DNA of 64,000 nt, from the NCBI GenBank assembly GCA_028023455.1, contig JAQFVV010006341.1, positions 2,298,001-2,362,000 on the forward strand, read 5' to 3'. The position numbers and the translations under genes were made by a program. Below, piece after piece: positions 49,463 to 60,055 of this stretch. This DNA comes from Epiperipatus broadwayi (taxonomy: Eukaryota > Onychophora > Udeonychophora > Euonychophora > Peripatidae). Position 1 is the stretch's first letter; each line of letters begins with the position of its first letter. Under the pieces are notes generated by a model. It was not told the DNA's origin and did no database searches. It was given only the letters and a program-made list of their open reading frames with translations.

Positions 49463-50212
49463 GGATTATCTTTTTTGCAGCAGGGTTAAAATAAATGACT
49501 ATTTTTGTTGACTTTTTGTTAATAATAACAAAGTATGAAAGCCCCCCAAAAAAGCAGTTTATTGTAGAAGGCAAAAAAAAAAAAAGGTAATTCAAACGAA
49601 ATATAAATAAAAGTAAAAAAAGTGAGAAAAAGTTATTGGAAAAAAAAGAAATTGTTGACTTTTTGTTACAATTATTTTTCCAAGTGTGGGGGTGGAGGTT
49701 TGAAAACAATTTTGTACCGTCAAAAAATAAAAAAGTTACTTTTGATTTAATAAGAAGAAAAACAATTTGGTCAACCAAAAAAACGGTAGAAAAAAATTAG
49801 AAAAATTTCCAAACAATTGCATTATATTTTTTCAGCAGGGTTAAAACAAGTGGGGTTCAAATAAATGACTATTTTTGTTAACGTTTTGTTAATAATAACA
49901 GTACGAAAGCCCCGAAAAAAGCTGTTTATTGTAGAAGCCAAAAAAAAAAAAAGACTAATTCAAACGAAATATAAATAAAAGTAAAAAGTAGAACAAAGTT
50001 GTTTTAAAAAAAGTTATTGACTTTTTGTTACAATTATTGATCCGAGGGTGGGGGTGGGGGTTTCAAAACAATTTTTGAACCCCCAACAACACAAAAGTTA
50101 CTTTTGATTTAATAAGAAGAAAAACAATTTAGTCAACCAAAAAAGCTAGAGCAAAGTCGAAACAAGTCCCAAATAATTATATTATATTTTTTCTGCGAGG
50201 TTAAAACAAGTT
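49463..50212 (+). repeat. Tandem repeat of about 360-bp units, two copies
   Basis: Both units contain AATAAATGACTATTTTTGTT, ATGAAAGCCCC- or ACGAAAGCCCC-type sequence, TTTATTGTAGAAG, GGGGGTGG, TTACTTTTGATTTAATAAGA and CAGCAGGGTTAAAA or a close variant. The recurrence of the last block at about 49477, 49833 and 50194 gives the period. Frames through it are chance frames. Confidence 0.8.
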
Positions 50213-50567
50213 TTTTCGTTGTGAAACAGTCCAAAGTTTTAAAATTCAGAAAAATGAACACAAAATTAAATTACCAAAATTTGTTGAATAAAGAAAAATG
50301 TCAGTTTAGAAAAAAATGAAAATGAATATAAAAATTTGTTTAATAAAAAAGAAATCATGTTGTAAATGAAATAAAAATTTGTTTAATCCAAAAAAAAAAA
50401 ATCATGTTCTATAAAAAAAAAAAAAAAAAAGTTGTGGCGGCCGGTAATGTTACATTTGATTGATTTTGTATAGCATCAATGCCCCAAGCGGTCATGCACG
50501 GATTTCAGATGATTATTGTTCAAATATGTAAATAGATTTATATTTTTAGTGTTAATAATATTATATA

Positions 50568-52646
50568 TTGTAACGGGCACATACGATGTTACATTGTTTT
50601 TTTATTATTAAACATGAAAAAAATAAAAGTTCGCAAATAAAACTTCTTTTTTTTTAAGAATTAAAAATTGAAAATTAAAATTCTGTACTAAACTCATATA
50701 TATATAAAATCGCACAGATGAAAAAAATTATTAAAATAAAACTTTATTAAAAATAGCAAAAGTATTTTAAAAGCAAAAACTTAAAAAGATTTGGAGATAA
50801 AAATATATCTTTAAGTTTGGAAAACAAATTAATTAATGTTATTGAAAAATGGAAATGATTATTTTAATTAGTCAAAGTGAACTAGCCCTTGGGCATTTAA
50901 ATGTATAAGCAACGGACAGATAGGAAAACAATAGAAACTAATAGCAAATAAAAAGAAATCCCTTAGGAATCGGACCTCAACGAAAGGGTCTTCATCATCA
51001 TGACGTAATGTTGAGTTAATCCGCAAAATTAATATAAAAAGAAAGGTTTGGAAATAAAAAAATTGATTAGAGGAAGAGATGTATGACAGCAATGGTGATA
51101 TGTATTAGTGCGGAGTTGTGGGAGAAGGGATTGAAAAGACGCACTCTTCAATTCCTTCAGTTTTGTTAAAAAAAAGAAATGACATCGTTTTCTACATTAA
51201 GGATCAGCTAAAGTAAAAGACCTCCGGATGAATAAATAAAATGGCCAACAGAATACCAATCTCTTTAGGACGGCATGGGAATTCACGTTCAAATGGCAAG
51301 CAATAGGCTTTAAATATATTTCTAAAACTCCAGTATACTAAACAATGAGAACTGTAATTCTAAAACTTGTTCTGTATTTAAAATAATTGCAATAGTATTT
51401 CCTATCTGACCAAACTAAATTATTTATTAATTAGTTATAAGTAATTTTAATTTGATGTATTTCTTTTGTAAAATCATTTCCATTTATTTTTTTTGTTCTT
51501 TTAAGTTTTTATTATGATTTTTGTTTTCGTTAAATTAAATTATATAAATGTTAAACTTAAGTCGGGCGTGAATGGCTATATAGATTTGTAAAGTTATATT
51601 AGGGGAGGGTAATCTTCGGTTATTCGTTTCGTAGTTGAATTGGGTCAATGGATTGGATATATTGGTGTAATTAGTAGATGTAGTACGAGATTCGCTACGG
51701 GTAGAATCGCTTTATACGCCGCACACTTCCTTTTTGTCTATGGAATGCGATCGTAAGTCGGCAAAATGACCGCAGTTCTTTCCTATGGAGTTTTTTTTTT
51801 TATTGCTCTTCTTTTCAGATAGATGTAGTATTCCTATCTGACGAGAGGCAATTTCTTCTCTTAACCTTTTGTGCTGCCATATTCGTGTTACATTGAATGC
51901 ATCGATGTATCAGATAGATTGACATTGGTTTGACTGCGAACTTTTGGCCTAAGGTTAAATTAGGATAGAATATGTTCTTTTCAAATGTAAATCTATGTAG
52001 TCTATTCATACTCGACTCTCTAAATAAAAATGCATTAAATTTAAGTTGGGTATAGACATTGCTAGGATTCATTATCAGTTACTTATGTTTGTGGTTTTCA
52101 TTTTCGATTGCAATATATAAGTCATCGATGTCAATGCGGCATCTTATGATGAATGCTATTGGGTTTTTTGTATTCCCTCTGCAATTGACGTTATCAATGA
52201 CTTTGTATGTTGCTCGGTGATGTTTAATTTAAAATGTTTTAACCATGTAATCTATGTAACCAATCTATACTCAACATTATAAAACAAACTTTTATAAACC
52301 CATCTGTGCGAACTTATAAAAATTAAAATGTAAAACTGATACTAAAACAATTGTAAATATTATATATGTGCGTAAATAAATGTTTGTGTGTATAATTACT
52401 GGCAGTGGCTTATTTTATTTGTTTTTATATATTCTTAGATAAGAATTTATTATAAAATATAAATCTCTGCTATTCCACTGAGCTAGTGACAATGGGCTAA
52501 CGACCGGAATCAAAATATATAAAAAAATTTTTTTTTTTTTTTTTGACTTATGTATCTGCCTACTTCATAAATTTTCTAGGTTCAAATGCCTAGTGGCGCC
52601 CTGTAGTGTAGTTACATTAAGTCATCTAATCTCCGGATCGTTATAA
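50568..52646 (+). mobile_element. TATA-targeted element, copy B
   Basis: Starts TTGTAACGGGCACATACG and ends ATCGTTATAA; TATA flanks both sides (50564-50567, 52647-52650). It aligns with copy A over both terminal regions: TTCGCAAAT, GATAAAAATATATCTTTAAG, GGAAATGATT, then CTGGC, CATCTGTG, GGGCTAACG and GGCGCC. It contains a central block (about 51600-52290) that A lacks but C shares (TTTGGCCTAAGGTTAAATTAGG). No recognisable protein; an 85-codon minus frame at 51815-52072 matches nothing I know. B is probably closest to the full structure. Confidence 0.75.
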
Positions 52647-52654
52647 TATATCGC

Positions 52655-53060
52655 ATATTGTTGTTAAACGATAATAAATTGAGAGGTTGCCAATCTCACA
52701 TGCGCCTACTGTTGCTTCTCAGACAGCCAATCAGATGTTAAGACAGCAATTTGAAGAGTGATCAAGCTGCAACACATGACAGAGTTTTTGATAAGAAAAG
52801 GGTGTTCCCACCCTCTTCTTGACTTAACTTTTTGTATATATAAGCCAGTCTTAAGCATCTTGGCTTGAAAGCGTGAAGCTATAAATATCTTCATATATTA
52901 CTCACTGAGTCTTGATTTACGAGAGTACAGTGCGAAACCTTAAGTATGCTGTAGTTTTCTAGATGTTAATATTTGATAAACTGTAAAATTATTTAGATGC
53001 TCATTAAAATCATTTGAATTTCAATATATATATATATTGTACTAATACTTGGTTAACCAT
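52655..53060 (+). promoter_or_regulatory. LTR-like promoter segment, possibly a solo LTR
   Basis: A distinctly GC-richer 300-bp block contains GCCAATCAG at about 52725 and a TATA-type GTATATATAAGCCAG at about 52835, in promoter-like spacing to the right. It begins near TGTTGTTAAACG next to the right flank of copy B. This layout resembles an insect-type gypsy LTR, but no partner LTR or internal domains are seen, so the call is tentative. Confidence 0.3.
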
Positions 53061-55362
53061 TGCTTCAAGATTCTAATAAATTGTTGTTGATCAACTTTTA
53101 CAATTAAATAATATTTTACTGAATCTAGTTAGACATTTTTTTTAATCTTAAAAAGTCACCAAGGGATCACGCAGTAAGGAAAACTTATAACCGATGAACT
53201 CCAGCCATTTTGTATTCCTATGGCATTCTCTTACCACATGATTCTTAATTTCTAAATCTGTATTTAACTATAATGCTAGCTTGTGCTTATTCTCAGATGA
53301 TTCTGATATAAATTCTACAAACACTGATAATAAGTCATAAATGTTTCACACTTTTCTAAAATAAGATGGAGATTATAATAAAAAATTACGAATTTAATAA
53401 TAATAGATAAGGTGATGTATTAATTAGTATCATCTCATTTACAGAAGATTTCCATTTTTTTTTTACACCAACAATAATAATAATAATTGTTAAAAAACAA
53501 AATTACTAATAAAGAACAAAAATGTGCATTAAAAAAAAATCCCTTATGACTACAAGCTCATAAAATATTAACAAAGTTAAATTAGAATAAGCATGGACAA
53601 TAAATAATATATCCTTAACTCAAATTTTAAAATAATTCAAATTTTATATTTTAATATACGTATGTTTTCTTTTATCCTTTATACTTATGGATGTGTAGAT
53701 TATATGCAAATACTTAAATATCAAAAAATGGAAATATGTAGATGTGTGCCCATATATATGTATATTCCAAGTCATCTTTCATAATTGTCATGATTATAAA
53801 CATTAATGTTTACTTCCATAGTTGATAAAATTTCTATCTACCACATGCATATATATTACAATATCACTATCTGTTTTGTTGGTCTAAACTCTTAACAAAG
53901 CACTGGTTATGATATAGATTTCACATGAGGTTCATTCCTGCTCCTCTCCATATATTATATTTAACAAGCACATATGTTCTAGGCGAATGGTAGCCATTTC
54001 TGATGATTAACATATGGCTAGTGCCTATAAATTTTGGAGTTTAGATGTTCGTGTTCGTTTTTCAATTATAAAATTATTTCCATTAATCTCCATATTTATC
54101 ATCAGCAATTTTGCTATTATTGACAGTAGGTAATTCTTTTTCTATTTTTTTAACGAAAGTTTTTTTTTTTTTCTTGTCCTTTAGCGACAGAGGAAAAATA
54201 ACAAACAATAGGATGAACAAATAAAGCTATGCATATTTTTATAGTTAATACTTTCTGAAACATAATCTAAATTATATAAAACAAACCAATAAAAAAAAAT
54301 TCTTTTTTTTTTCGTTCTTTTTTTTTTTTTTTTTAAGTTTAACAAATGTAAATATTTTGTTGTGTTATATATATATATTATGCATATATATAGCAAGAAT
54401 AATCTCTTTATCCGACCCAGTTCAAATGCTGTCCATCATGGGTGCTGAAAGTTTGAAGAGTTCAAACTCGTGTACCATAACATTCTGGTACATACCCCCT
54501 CATTAAAAATAAAGCAAAAAGGGTTATTGAGTCTAAGCTATTTTTAATCCTTTTTTTTTTTATTCATTTTTTTTTTAAAAAATCTATTCTCTTATTACTT
54601 CAGTTGCATAATAAATTTGGTTATTAATGATGAATTGTGGAGTGTTAAAAAAAAAATTGATATGTATCTCAACCTTTAGATCCATCATAAAACTCGTGAC
54701 CGAAACATACAAATATATACTACTGAAAATATCCAGAATGCTTTTACAGTGAGAGCGAATTTTATAGAATAATTTTGTTAAGATATTGGTGGCAAACCAG
54801 GGTCATCTACTACTATAACAAGACAACCAATATAATCACTATAAAAAAGAGTCAGGAATTTCTCACTGACTATCTAAGATATGAAACTATTTACAATATA
54901 AAATGGCCCTCTATCAACAAAAAATATCCCATCTGGTGCCTTACAAATTCTCTTAATACATTTTTTAAAACAAAATTGTAGATGAATATTTCAATGTAAA
55001 ACTCTCACCATATAATACTCAGACATCTCAACAATACACACCAACATATCACTATTGGGAACTCTCTAACAGCTCTAAAAGCATCACCAATTCCAACATT
55101 TCCCCAGTTCATTGTAGTGAATTTGTATCTTCACTTTTAAATGGTTTTAAAATATAGTCATTGTATTGGCTTCTTTTGACCTACAAATGTATTGCTCTAT
55201 TTGGGAGTTATGAGAGTCGTGATCAGGGTCTGTTTAATATCTAGTTATAAAAGTTCTCCAAAAACATATACAGTATCTTAAACCTATCCGGAGTTGTCAA
55301 TAATAAATCATTTACTTTTCTCACATACTTTGAAACTACTTTTTATTTGGTGGATTTTTTTC
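53061..55362. other. Intronic sequence, nothing firmly supported
   Basis: Mostly AT-rich. A 68-codon frame at 54775-54981 and codons after it have an ordinary-looking composition but match no family I recognise. A small hairpin GTACCA...TGGTAC lies near 54475-54495. Confidence 0.4.
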
Positions 55363-56197
55363 TTATAGATAGAGAATAAAATTATATTGATCTTCGGAGT
55401 TAAACTTCTTTCTATTAAATATTACTACATTGAAATTATAAATCTTGATGTCAACTATATCAATAAAATTTTTATGATCTAAGATGATTCCAGACTGTAA
55501 GATACTTTTCTCTATTGTATTGATTAGCCTACATTCCCTATCTTTTCTCATCTTCTTTTGTATAGACTCTATCAATGTTACCCTCATCTTTGATTTATTT
55601 CCTAGATTTCCTTTTACTATTTGCTTTTCTTTGTTGCTATCTAACTTTTCTTTAACTGGTTTCATTTCATTAACTTGTTTTATTTGCTCTGTTTCATCCC
55701 TGTTTTTCATAGTATCAAGTATGATTATTAGATTTTTTTCTTCTTGATTAACCATTTCATTCAAATATTCATTTGGAATGGAAGCCTCATTGTTTTCTTT
55801 AACAGGGTTCGTGGCTTCTATACTATGCCTGTATTTTAAATCCTTTTCTTGCCATGTTTCTTGGAAAATTATTTCATTATCTTTTCTACTAATTCTTTTA
55901 ATATGTATCATTTGCTTGGTTTTTTTTTTCACTTTCTAATAACTTTACATTAAGTGCCTCCCATTTTTCATCTACTATTTTCATCATTTTTTGCTTTTCT
56001 CTTCATATTTCTTGCAGTATCATCTTTGCATTTTCTTCTTGTTTTAGCTCATCCTTTTGCTGCATATTTATCATCATTTGGTTTTTATTAAATTTTTCGT
56101 CAATCTTTCTTTGTATATTTGTCATCATCTCTGTTATCAATTTGAACTCTTGCTGGCTCACATTCTCAATAGTTTTCAGTGTTTTTTTTGTTTTCAT
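55363..56197 (-). pseudogene. Coiled-coil ORF relict, possibly retroelement gag-like
   Basis: The minus strand reads from MKTKKTLKTIENVSQQEFK (56197) through a charged coiled-coil-like region (TEMMTNIQRKIDEKF, MQQKDELKQEENAK). A stop at about 56003 ends that frame, and it resumes in KKKTKQMIHIKRISRKD to give a 189-codon open frame ending at 55363. The length and the asymmetric Lys/Glu/Asn-rich composition suggest former coding sequence. Coiled-coil N-termini of this kind occur in gag proteins of some LTR elements, but there is no zinc knuckle or pol domain next to it. Function unknown. Confidence 0.35.
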
Positions 56198-58087
56198 TTT
56201 TTTAAATTTAAACAGAGTTGTTATTTATTATATATATATTATCGATCCTTAATACAAAGAGATACAAAAAAAAAATTTCTTCCTAGTTAGATATTATCTT
56301 TCATGTACTAAATAAAATATTGTTAATATTATATACTTTTAATTTACCATAGAAAATTATAGAGACTAACCACATAATCCACCAGAAACAGCTTACCTAT
56401 TTACCTAGACATCTCATAATCTTTTTTCCCAATTTACAATTCTCATAACCTGCTTTATTTATTTCTTATTTATTGATATATTAATAATTCTACTTATTAT
56501 TTTTATATAATAAAATTGCAGTCTAGTTTTTATTGTCAAATAATGAAAATGATTATTGTATTTTTAAATATCTCCTTTTATTTTCATGGGATTGAGCAAT
56601 TGTGATGTTGCATTTCATATTCTACAATTATTTTTCTATGAAAGTGCAAATTAGTATTAAATAAAGAATACAGTGAGTAACGATCTTCCTGTTCCATGAA
56701 CTGTACACTTTACTTTTCTATCAGTTGATTTTAACAACTGGAAAAAAAAAAAATTGAAATCATGTCCCAAAATGAATGAAAAATATTCTCCCAGTTTGGT
56801 CATTGTTGAAAAAAAAAAACTATCAAAATTTGGATTTGCACATTTAATTTATTTTATTTTTAATTAAACAATCTTTTTTTTTTTTTTAGTAATGAAAGTT
56901 TTAACTTTTCTCCTGTCAGATTTTCATCTTTTGTGTCATATCATTATTTGCAGCATAATTTTAATATTAGAGGATCTGTTTGTACTCTATTTTATATTGT
57001 CCTTTTTTTAATTTACAGTAAGCTGATAATTTGTTCTTTTAAGTCACTATCATGTGATTCAGCTGTGAGGTCTTATGGAAATTCATTTCTGTAATTCAGG
57101 AATATCTACATTAATTATAAAAATTGCATTAAAGTTATTGGCAATAAATGGTACTATATTCATTATATATGTGTGTGTATTACTTCCTCAATCAAATTTA
57201 CTGTAGAGAACTACGAAAGACTTTATTTTAAAAGTTACAAATTTTTATATTTATAAAAATTTTATAATTAATAATGATTTGTTTAATAGAACTTAGTTTA
57301 TTTTAATTTATTGCTTTATTTTAATGTCCTTTCCCTTTTCTGATTTTAAATATTGTTAAATTAACTTTATTTCTGTAGGATATCGCCTTTATCAATGCTT
57401 CTAATTGAATCTGAGAATTCACAAATATTTTTATTCCACCAGAATTCTATAGGAATGATGTATTTAGTTTTTAATTGATGATAGTATTATATTTTTCATA
57501 TATTGATAGTAATGTATGTGTATAAGTATTCATATTTATTGTATTTTGCATATATTGATATTAAAATATAAATAAAGATATGGTTTAAATAAGTGCAAAA
57601 ATTTAAATTTATTGGGGGTGGTGAGAATAATTAGAAAATAAATTATGAATTCAAAAAAATACAAATGTTGATGCTTATTTTTTGTAGCAAAATTTAAGAT
57701 CATTTATATAATTGATAATAAAAATTAGGCAATATTTTTAGAATTTATTAAAAAAATCGATCTTTTTAAAAATCATTATATGTGTTATTATGTTGTTTTT
57801 TTTAAAAAAATTCATCTTTAGATCAATATCAAAAACTTATTTTAGAATATAATCAGAAATTTATTTTACTGAGATAAACTTGGAATAAATTTTTATTTGC
57901 ATTATGCCTTTCCTTTTAGCTGATCACTATTTCTTATCAACCAATGATATAATATTATATTTTCAAATAATAGATGATATCTATATTTTGTTTTTCTTTT
58001 GATAACTTCTATTTTTAAATTTGGATTACATCATTTAAATTTATAACCTATTAATATCAAGTTATTCACATATTAGTTTTTAGCCAT
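56198..58087. other. Intronic sequence, nothing supported
   Basis: AT-rich with homopolymer runs. No exon or element boundary is recognised. Confidence 0.45.
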
Positions 58088-58505
58088 TGCTATGTTCTGA
58101 AGGTCTCTAAAAACCAATGAAATAGCTAATAATTTACACACTATACAAAGAACAGGGTCACAGTAGTGTTTATTAACATTTATTTAAGACAGACGTTTAG
58201 ACAGTCTAACAGAGTTCTAAAATTTTACACTTTGTTCCAAATTTTATTCAACCTTAGAGTGCTGTTTTTTCTTTCTTAGCACCATTATTCCATCTCTTTT
58301 CTGCATAGAAGTAGCTTTCTCACATCCTTATATAGTTTTTTCTAAGATTCTAATTTACATAAACATGTTTTGTAATATATTTTAGTTGCAGCAATCTCTT
58401 AATTAGTTTTCTAGAGTGATTTTAGGGAGTAATTATGGGTGAGAATAATTCATGTGCACCTACTGATAAATACACTTTATTTATACTAAAGTATATATGC
58501 AGACA
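58088..58505 (-). repeat. 3' LTR of the gypsy relict
   Basis: Aligns with 60917-61437 from TGCTATGTTCTGA to GTATATATGCAGACA, with TG...CA ends on both strands. It lacks about 80 bp present in the other LTR (near 61035-61115), which explains its shorter length. Confidence 0.85.
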
Positions 58506-58528
58506 TTGCACCCCCACTCCCTACTCAA
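58506..58528 (-). promoter_or_regulatory. Polypurine tract of the gypsy relict
   Basis: On the minus strand GAGTAGGGAGTGGGGGTG lies directly 5' of the 3' LTR start, the position where plus-strand priming occurs. Confidence 0.7.
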
Positions 58529-58559
58529 GAAATACTGATTAATTTATTATTATATCCCT

Positions 58560-59000
58560 AAACTTATCAGTTGGTTTATATTTACGCTGAGTTTTGGGAA
58601 AAACTTTTTTTTCTTCTTCTTTTGAAGTACTTCTGCCTTCATTTTACGCCCATTCAAACACCTGTTTACCTTCAACTACTTTAACTTGATCTGAATCAGT
58701 AATTAAATCCTCCAATAAAAAATATTTTTTCTCTATTTCTTTCTCTAAGGATTTATTTATTTTAATATCTGGTAAGGTATCCTTGTAATGACAGCGAAAA
58801 TGTTTAACATGTCTTTTTAACTCCCACCTTGTATGTAATTTTACTATTTTTATATCATTCGATATTACTTTCACTATTTTGTTTGGTGACCATTTACAAT
58901 TAAGTAAGTTGCATATCCACATTTTTTCTCCTACTAGGAAGTCTCAGTTCTGAACTTTATCATTTTTACAAATAGCTGTTACTAGCTTTGTTAAAGTTCT
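58560..59000 (-). pseudogene. Gypsy integrase C-terminal domain remnant
   Basis: The frame reads FLVGEKMWICNLLNCKW, then SPNKIVKVIS, KIVKLHTRW and KRHVKHFR. This is the small SH3-like C-terminal fold of gypsy integrases (pattern F-VGD-VW...W-PG-V...RHV-QLR). It continues to KTQRKYKPTDKF, like the RR-S-R-RKPPDRF tail that ends gypsy pol. The zinc-binding and DDE catalytic domains are deleted. Confidence 0.8.
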
Positions 59001-59009
59001 GGAATTTAC

Positions 59010-59187
59010 CAACTTATTATTCACATTTACATGAATACCCAGTAGTCGGAATCAATTTCTTTCCATCAGTGGTCTGGAATTTTTATTTACTATGTCAAGT
59101 GTCAGCCATTTCACACTAGAAATTAATTTTACAGGCATTACTATTTTTCCTCGAATAAGAATTTTATTGCATATTTATCTATAGTTA
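59010..59187 (-). pseudogene. Gypsy protease, C-terminal half
   Basis: IRGKIVMPVKL, WLTLDIVNKNSRPLM and RLLGI match the end of gypsy proteases, where the pattern is L-V-G-P-LLGR-WL. It is separated from the N-terminal half by the 635-bp insertion, and an in-frame stop follows MERN. Confidence 0.65.
59176..59187. repeat. 12-bp direct repeat, left (target duplication)
   Basis: TATCTATAGTTA here and at 59823-59834 brackets the 635-bp insertion and lies at the protease break. Confidence 0.85.
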
Positions 59188-59204
59188 AACCACTAAACAT
59201 CACA

Positions 59205-59420
59205 TGATCACCATCTCTTATACTAGCACATAATTGTTATTAAACAAGGCAAAACTCTCCATACAGTAGTGCCACCTTGTGCCAACCAGAGTAACCAATG
59301 GATGCCAGAAGGCTTGTGCATAAAATCCCTATCTAGTGCCTACTTATCCAATATCCCCAGACTGTATGGAGAGTTTTGCCTTATTTAATAACAATTATGT
59401 GCTAGTATAAGAGATGGTTT
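59205..59420. repeat. Inverted repeat created by copies 1 and 2
   Basis: Arms of about 58 bp (ACCATCTCTTATACTAGCAC... and ...GTGCTAGTATAAGAGATGGT) flank a loop of about 92 bp. The loop is the segment found in opposite orientation in copy 3. The arms diverge exactly after GATGGT, where copy 1 and copy 2 no longer match. Confidence 0.85.
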
Positions 59421-59666
59421 AACACCAATCCTCCTAATAGGATAGTGGTGGCTATGGTAGTTAAAGACCCAAAGACACCAAAATGCATGGGTGCTAAACT
59501 GAGTTCAGAACCATATACTTTATAAGCTATTGAGCTTAGATTGAAAATATTATTGTGTTTTCAAATTTCGTTCTCATGGTTTTGTAGTTAAGTAGAAATA
59601 AAAGGTGGCTGCTGGAGGATTGCATTAGGTCCTAAGATCTAGATGCAGTGCTCTCAGATCCAAGGC

Positions 59667-59708
59667 TCCTCACTGATGAAGGCCACAAGCCAGAAACTAG
59701 TCTGGGGA
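59667..59708 (+). ncRNA. Type I hammerhead ribozyme
   Basis: All parts occur in order. Stem I strand TCCTCA (59667-59672), core CTGATGA (59673-59679), stem II GGC-CACAA-GCC (59681-59691), core GAAA (59693-59696), minimal palindromic stem III ACTAGT (59696-59701), cleavage triplet GTC (59700-59702), then stem I strand TGGGGA (59703-59708). The two stem I strands pair over six positions, one of them G-U. The only departure from consensus is A opposite A (59680/59692) at the base of stem II, which is only three pairs long. That could reduce activity. A minimal stem III is typical of Penelope and retrozyme hammerheads, which often act as dimers. Confidence 0.8.
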
Positions 59709-59834
59709 TATTGAATGAGTAGGCACTAAATAGGAATTTTATGCACAAGCCTTTTGGCATCCATTGATTACTCTGGTTGGTACAGAATGTTACTACTGTA
59801 TGGAGAGTTTTGCCTTGTTTAGTATCTATAGTTA

Positions 59835-60055
59835 TCACATCTGTATTTTGAAATGCTATCTTATACATTTTCCGCTAATTTAATCCAATCTATGTGAGAT
59901 ATCATTGACAGACCAGCTTCGCTGTCCACTTCCATTTTTACTGTTTGACTGAAAATAGCTGCATCTAAAAATATATGGTTCATTTTATCATTCATTCTTT
60001 TTATAGTAACATTCTTGCAATTTAATCTTCCTTCAGATTTATATTCTGGTTTTAT
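59835..60055 (-). pseudogene. Gypsy protease, N-terminal half with active-site region
   Basis: KMEVDSEAGLSMIS (about 59890-59932) matches the aspartic protease active site D-S/T-G-A-x-x-S-x-I of gypsy elements, with Glu where the essential glycine of DSG is expected. It follows the gag zinc-knuckle region and is cut by the 635-bp insertion. Confidence 0.7.

Larger units (their letters stand above)
59188..59822 (+). mobile_element. Hammerhead-bearing retrozyme-like insertion with 5' inversion
   Basis: Three partial copies of one unit make up the insertion. Copy 1 (59188-59360) is inverted. Copy 2 (59361-59702) runs from ACTGTATGGAGAGTTTTGCC to the ribozyme cleavage triplet. Copy 3 (59703-59822) runs from TGGGGATATTG through GCACAAGCC, TTACTCTGG and ACTGTATGGAGAG to GTTTAG. 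Copies 1 and 3 share the core in opposite orientation. Joining copy 3 to copy 2 gives an inferred unit of 434 nt with one hammerhead per unit. The 12-bp flanking repeat and the inverted 5' part are as produced by target-primed reverse transcription. No ORF. It resembles animal retrozymes and Penelope pseudo-LTRs. Confidence 0.75.

Noticed and set aside
49443-49778. 111-codon minus-strand frame
   Set aside because: Lies inside the tandem repeat and is built from its poly-A/T segments; not a gene.
54775-54981. 68-codon + strand frame resembling coding sequence
   Set aside because: No domain, no neighbouring frame in order, and no support beyond composition.
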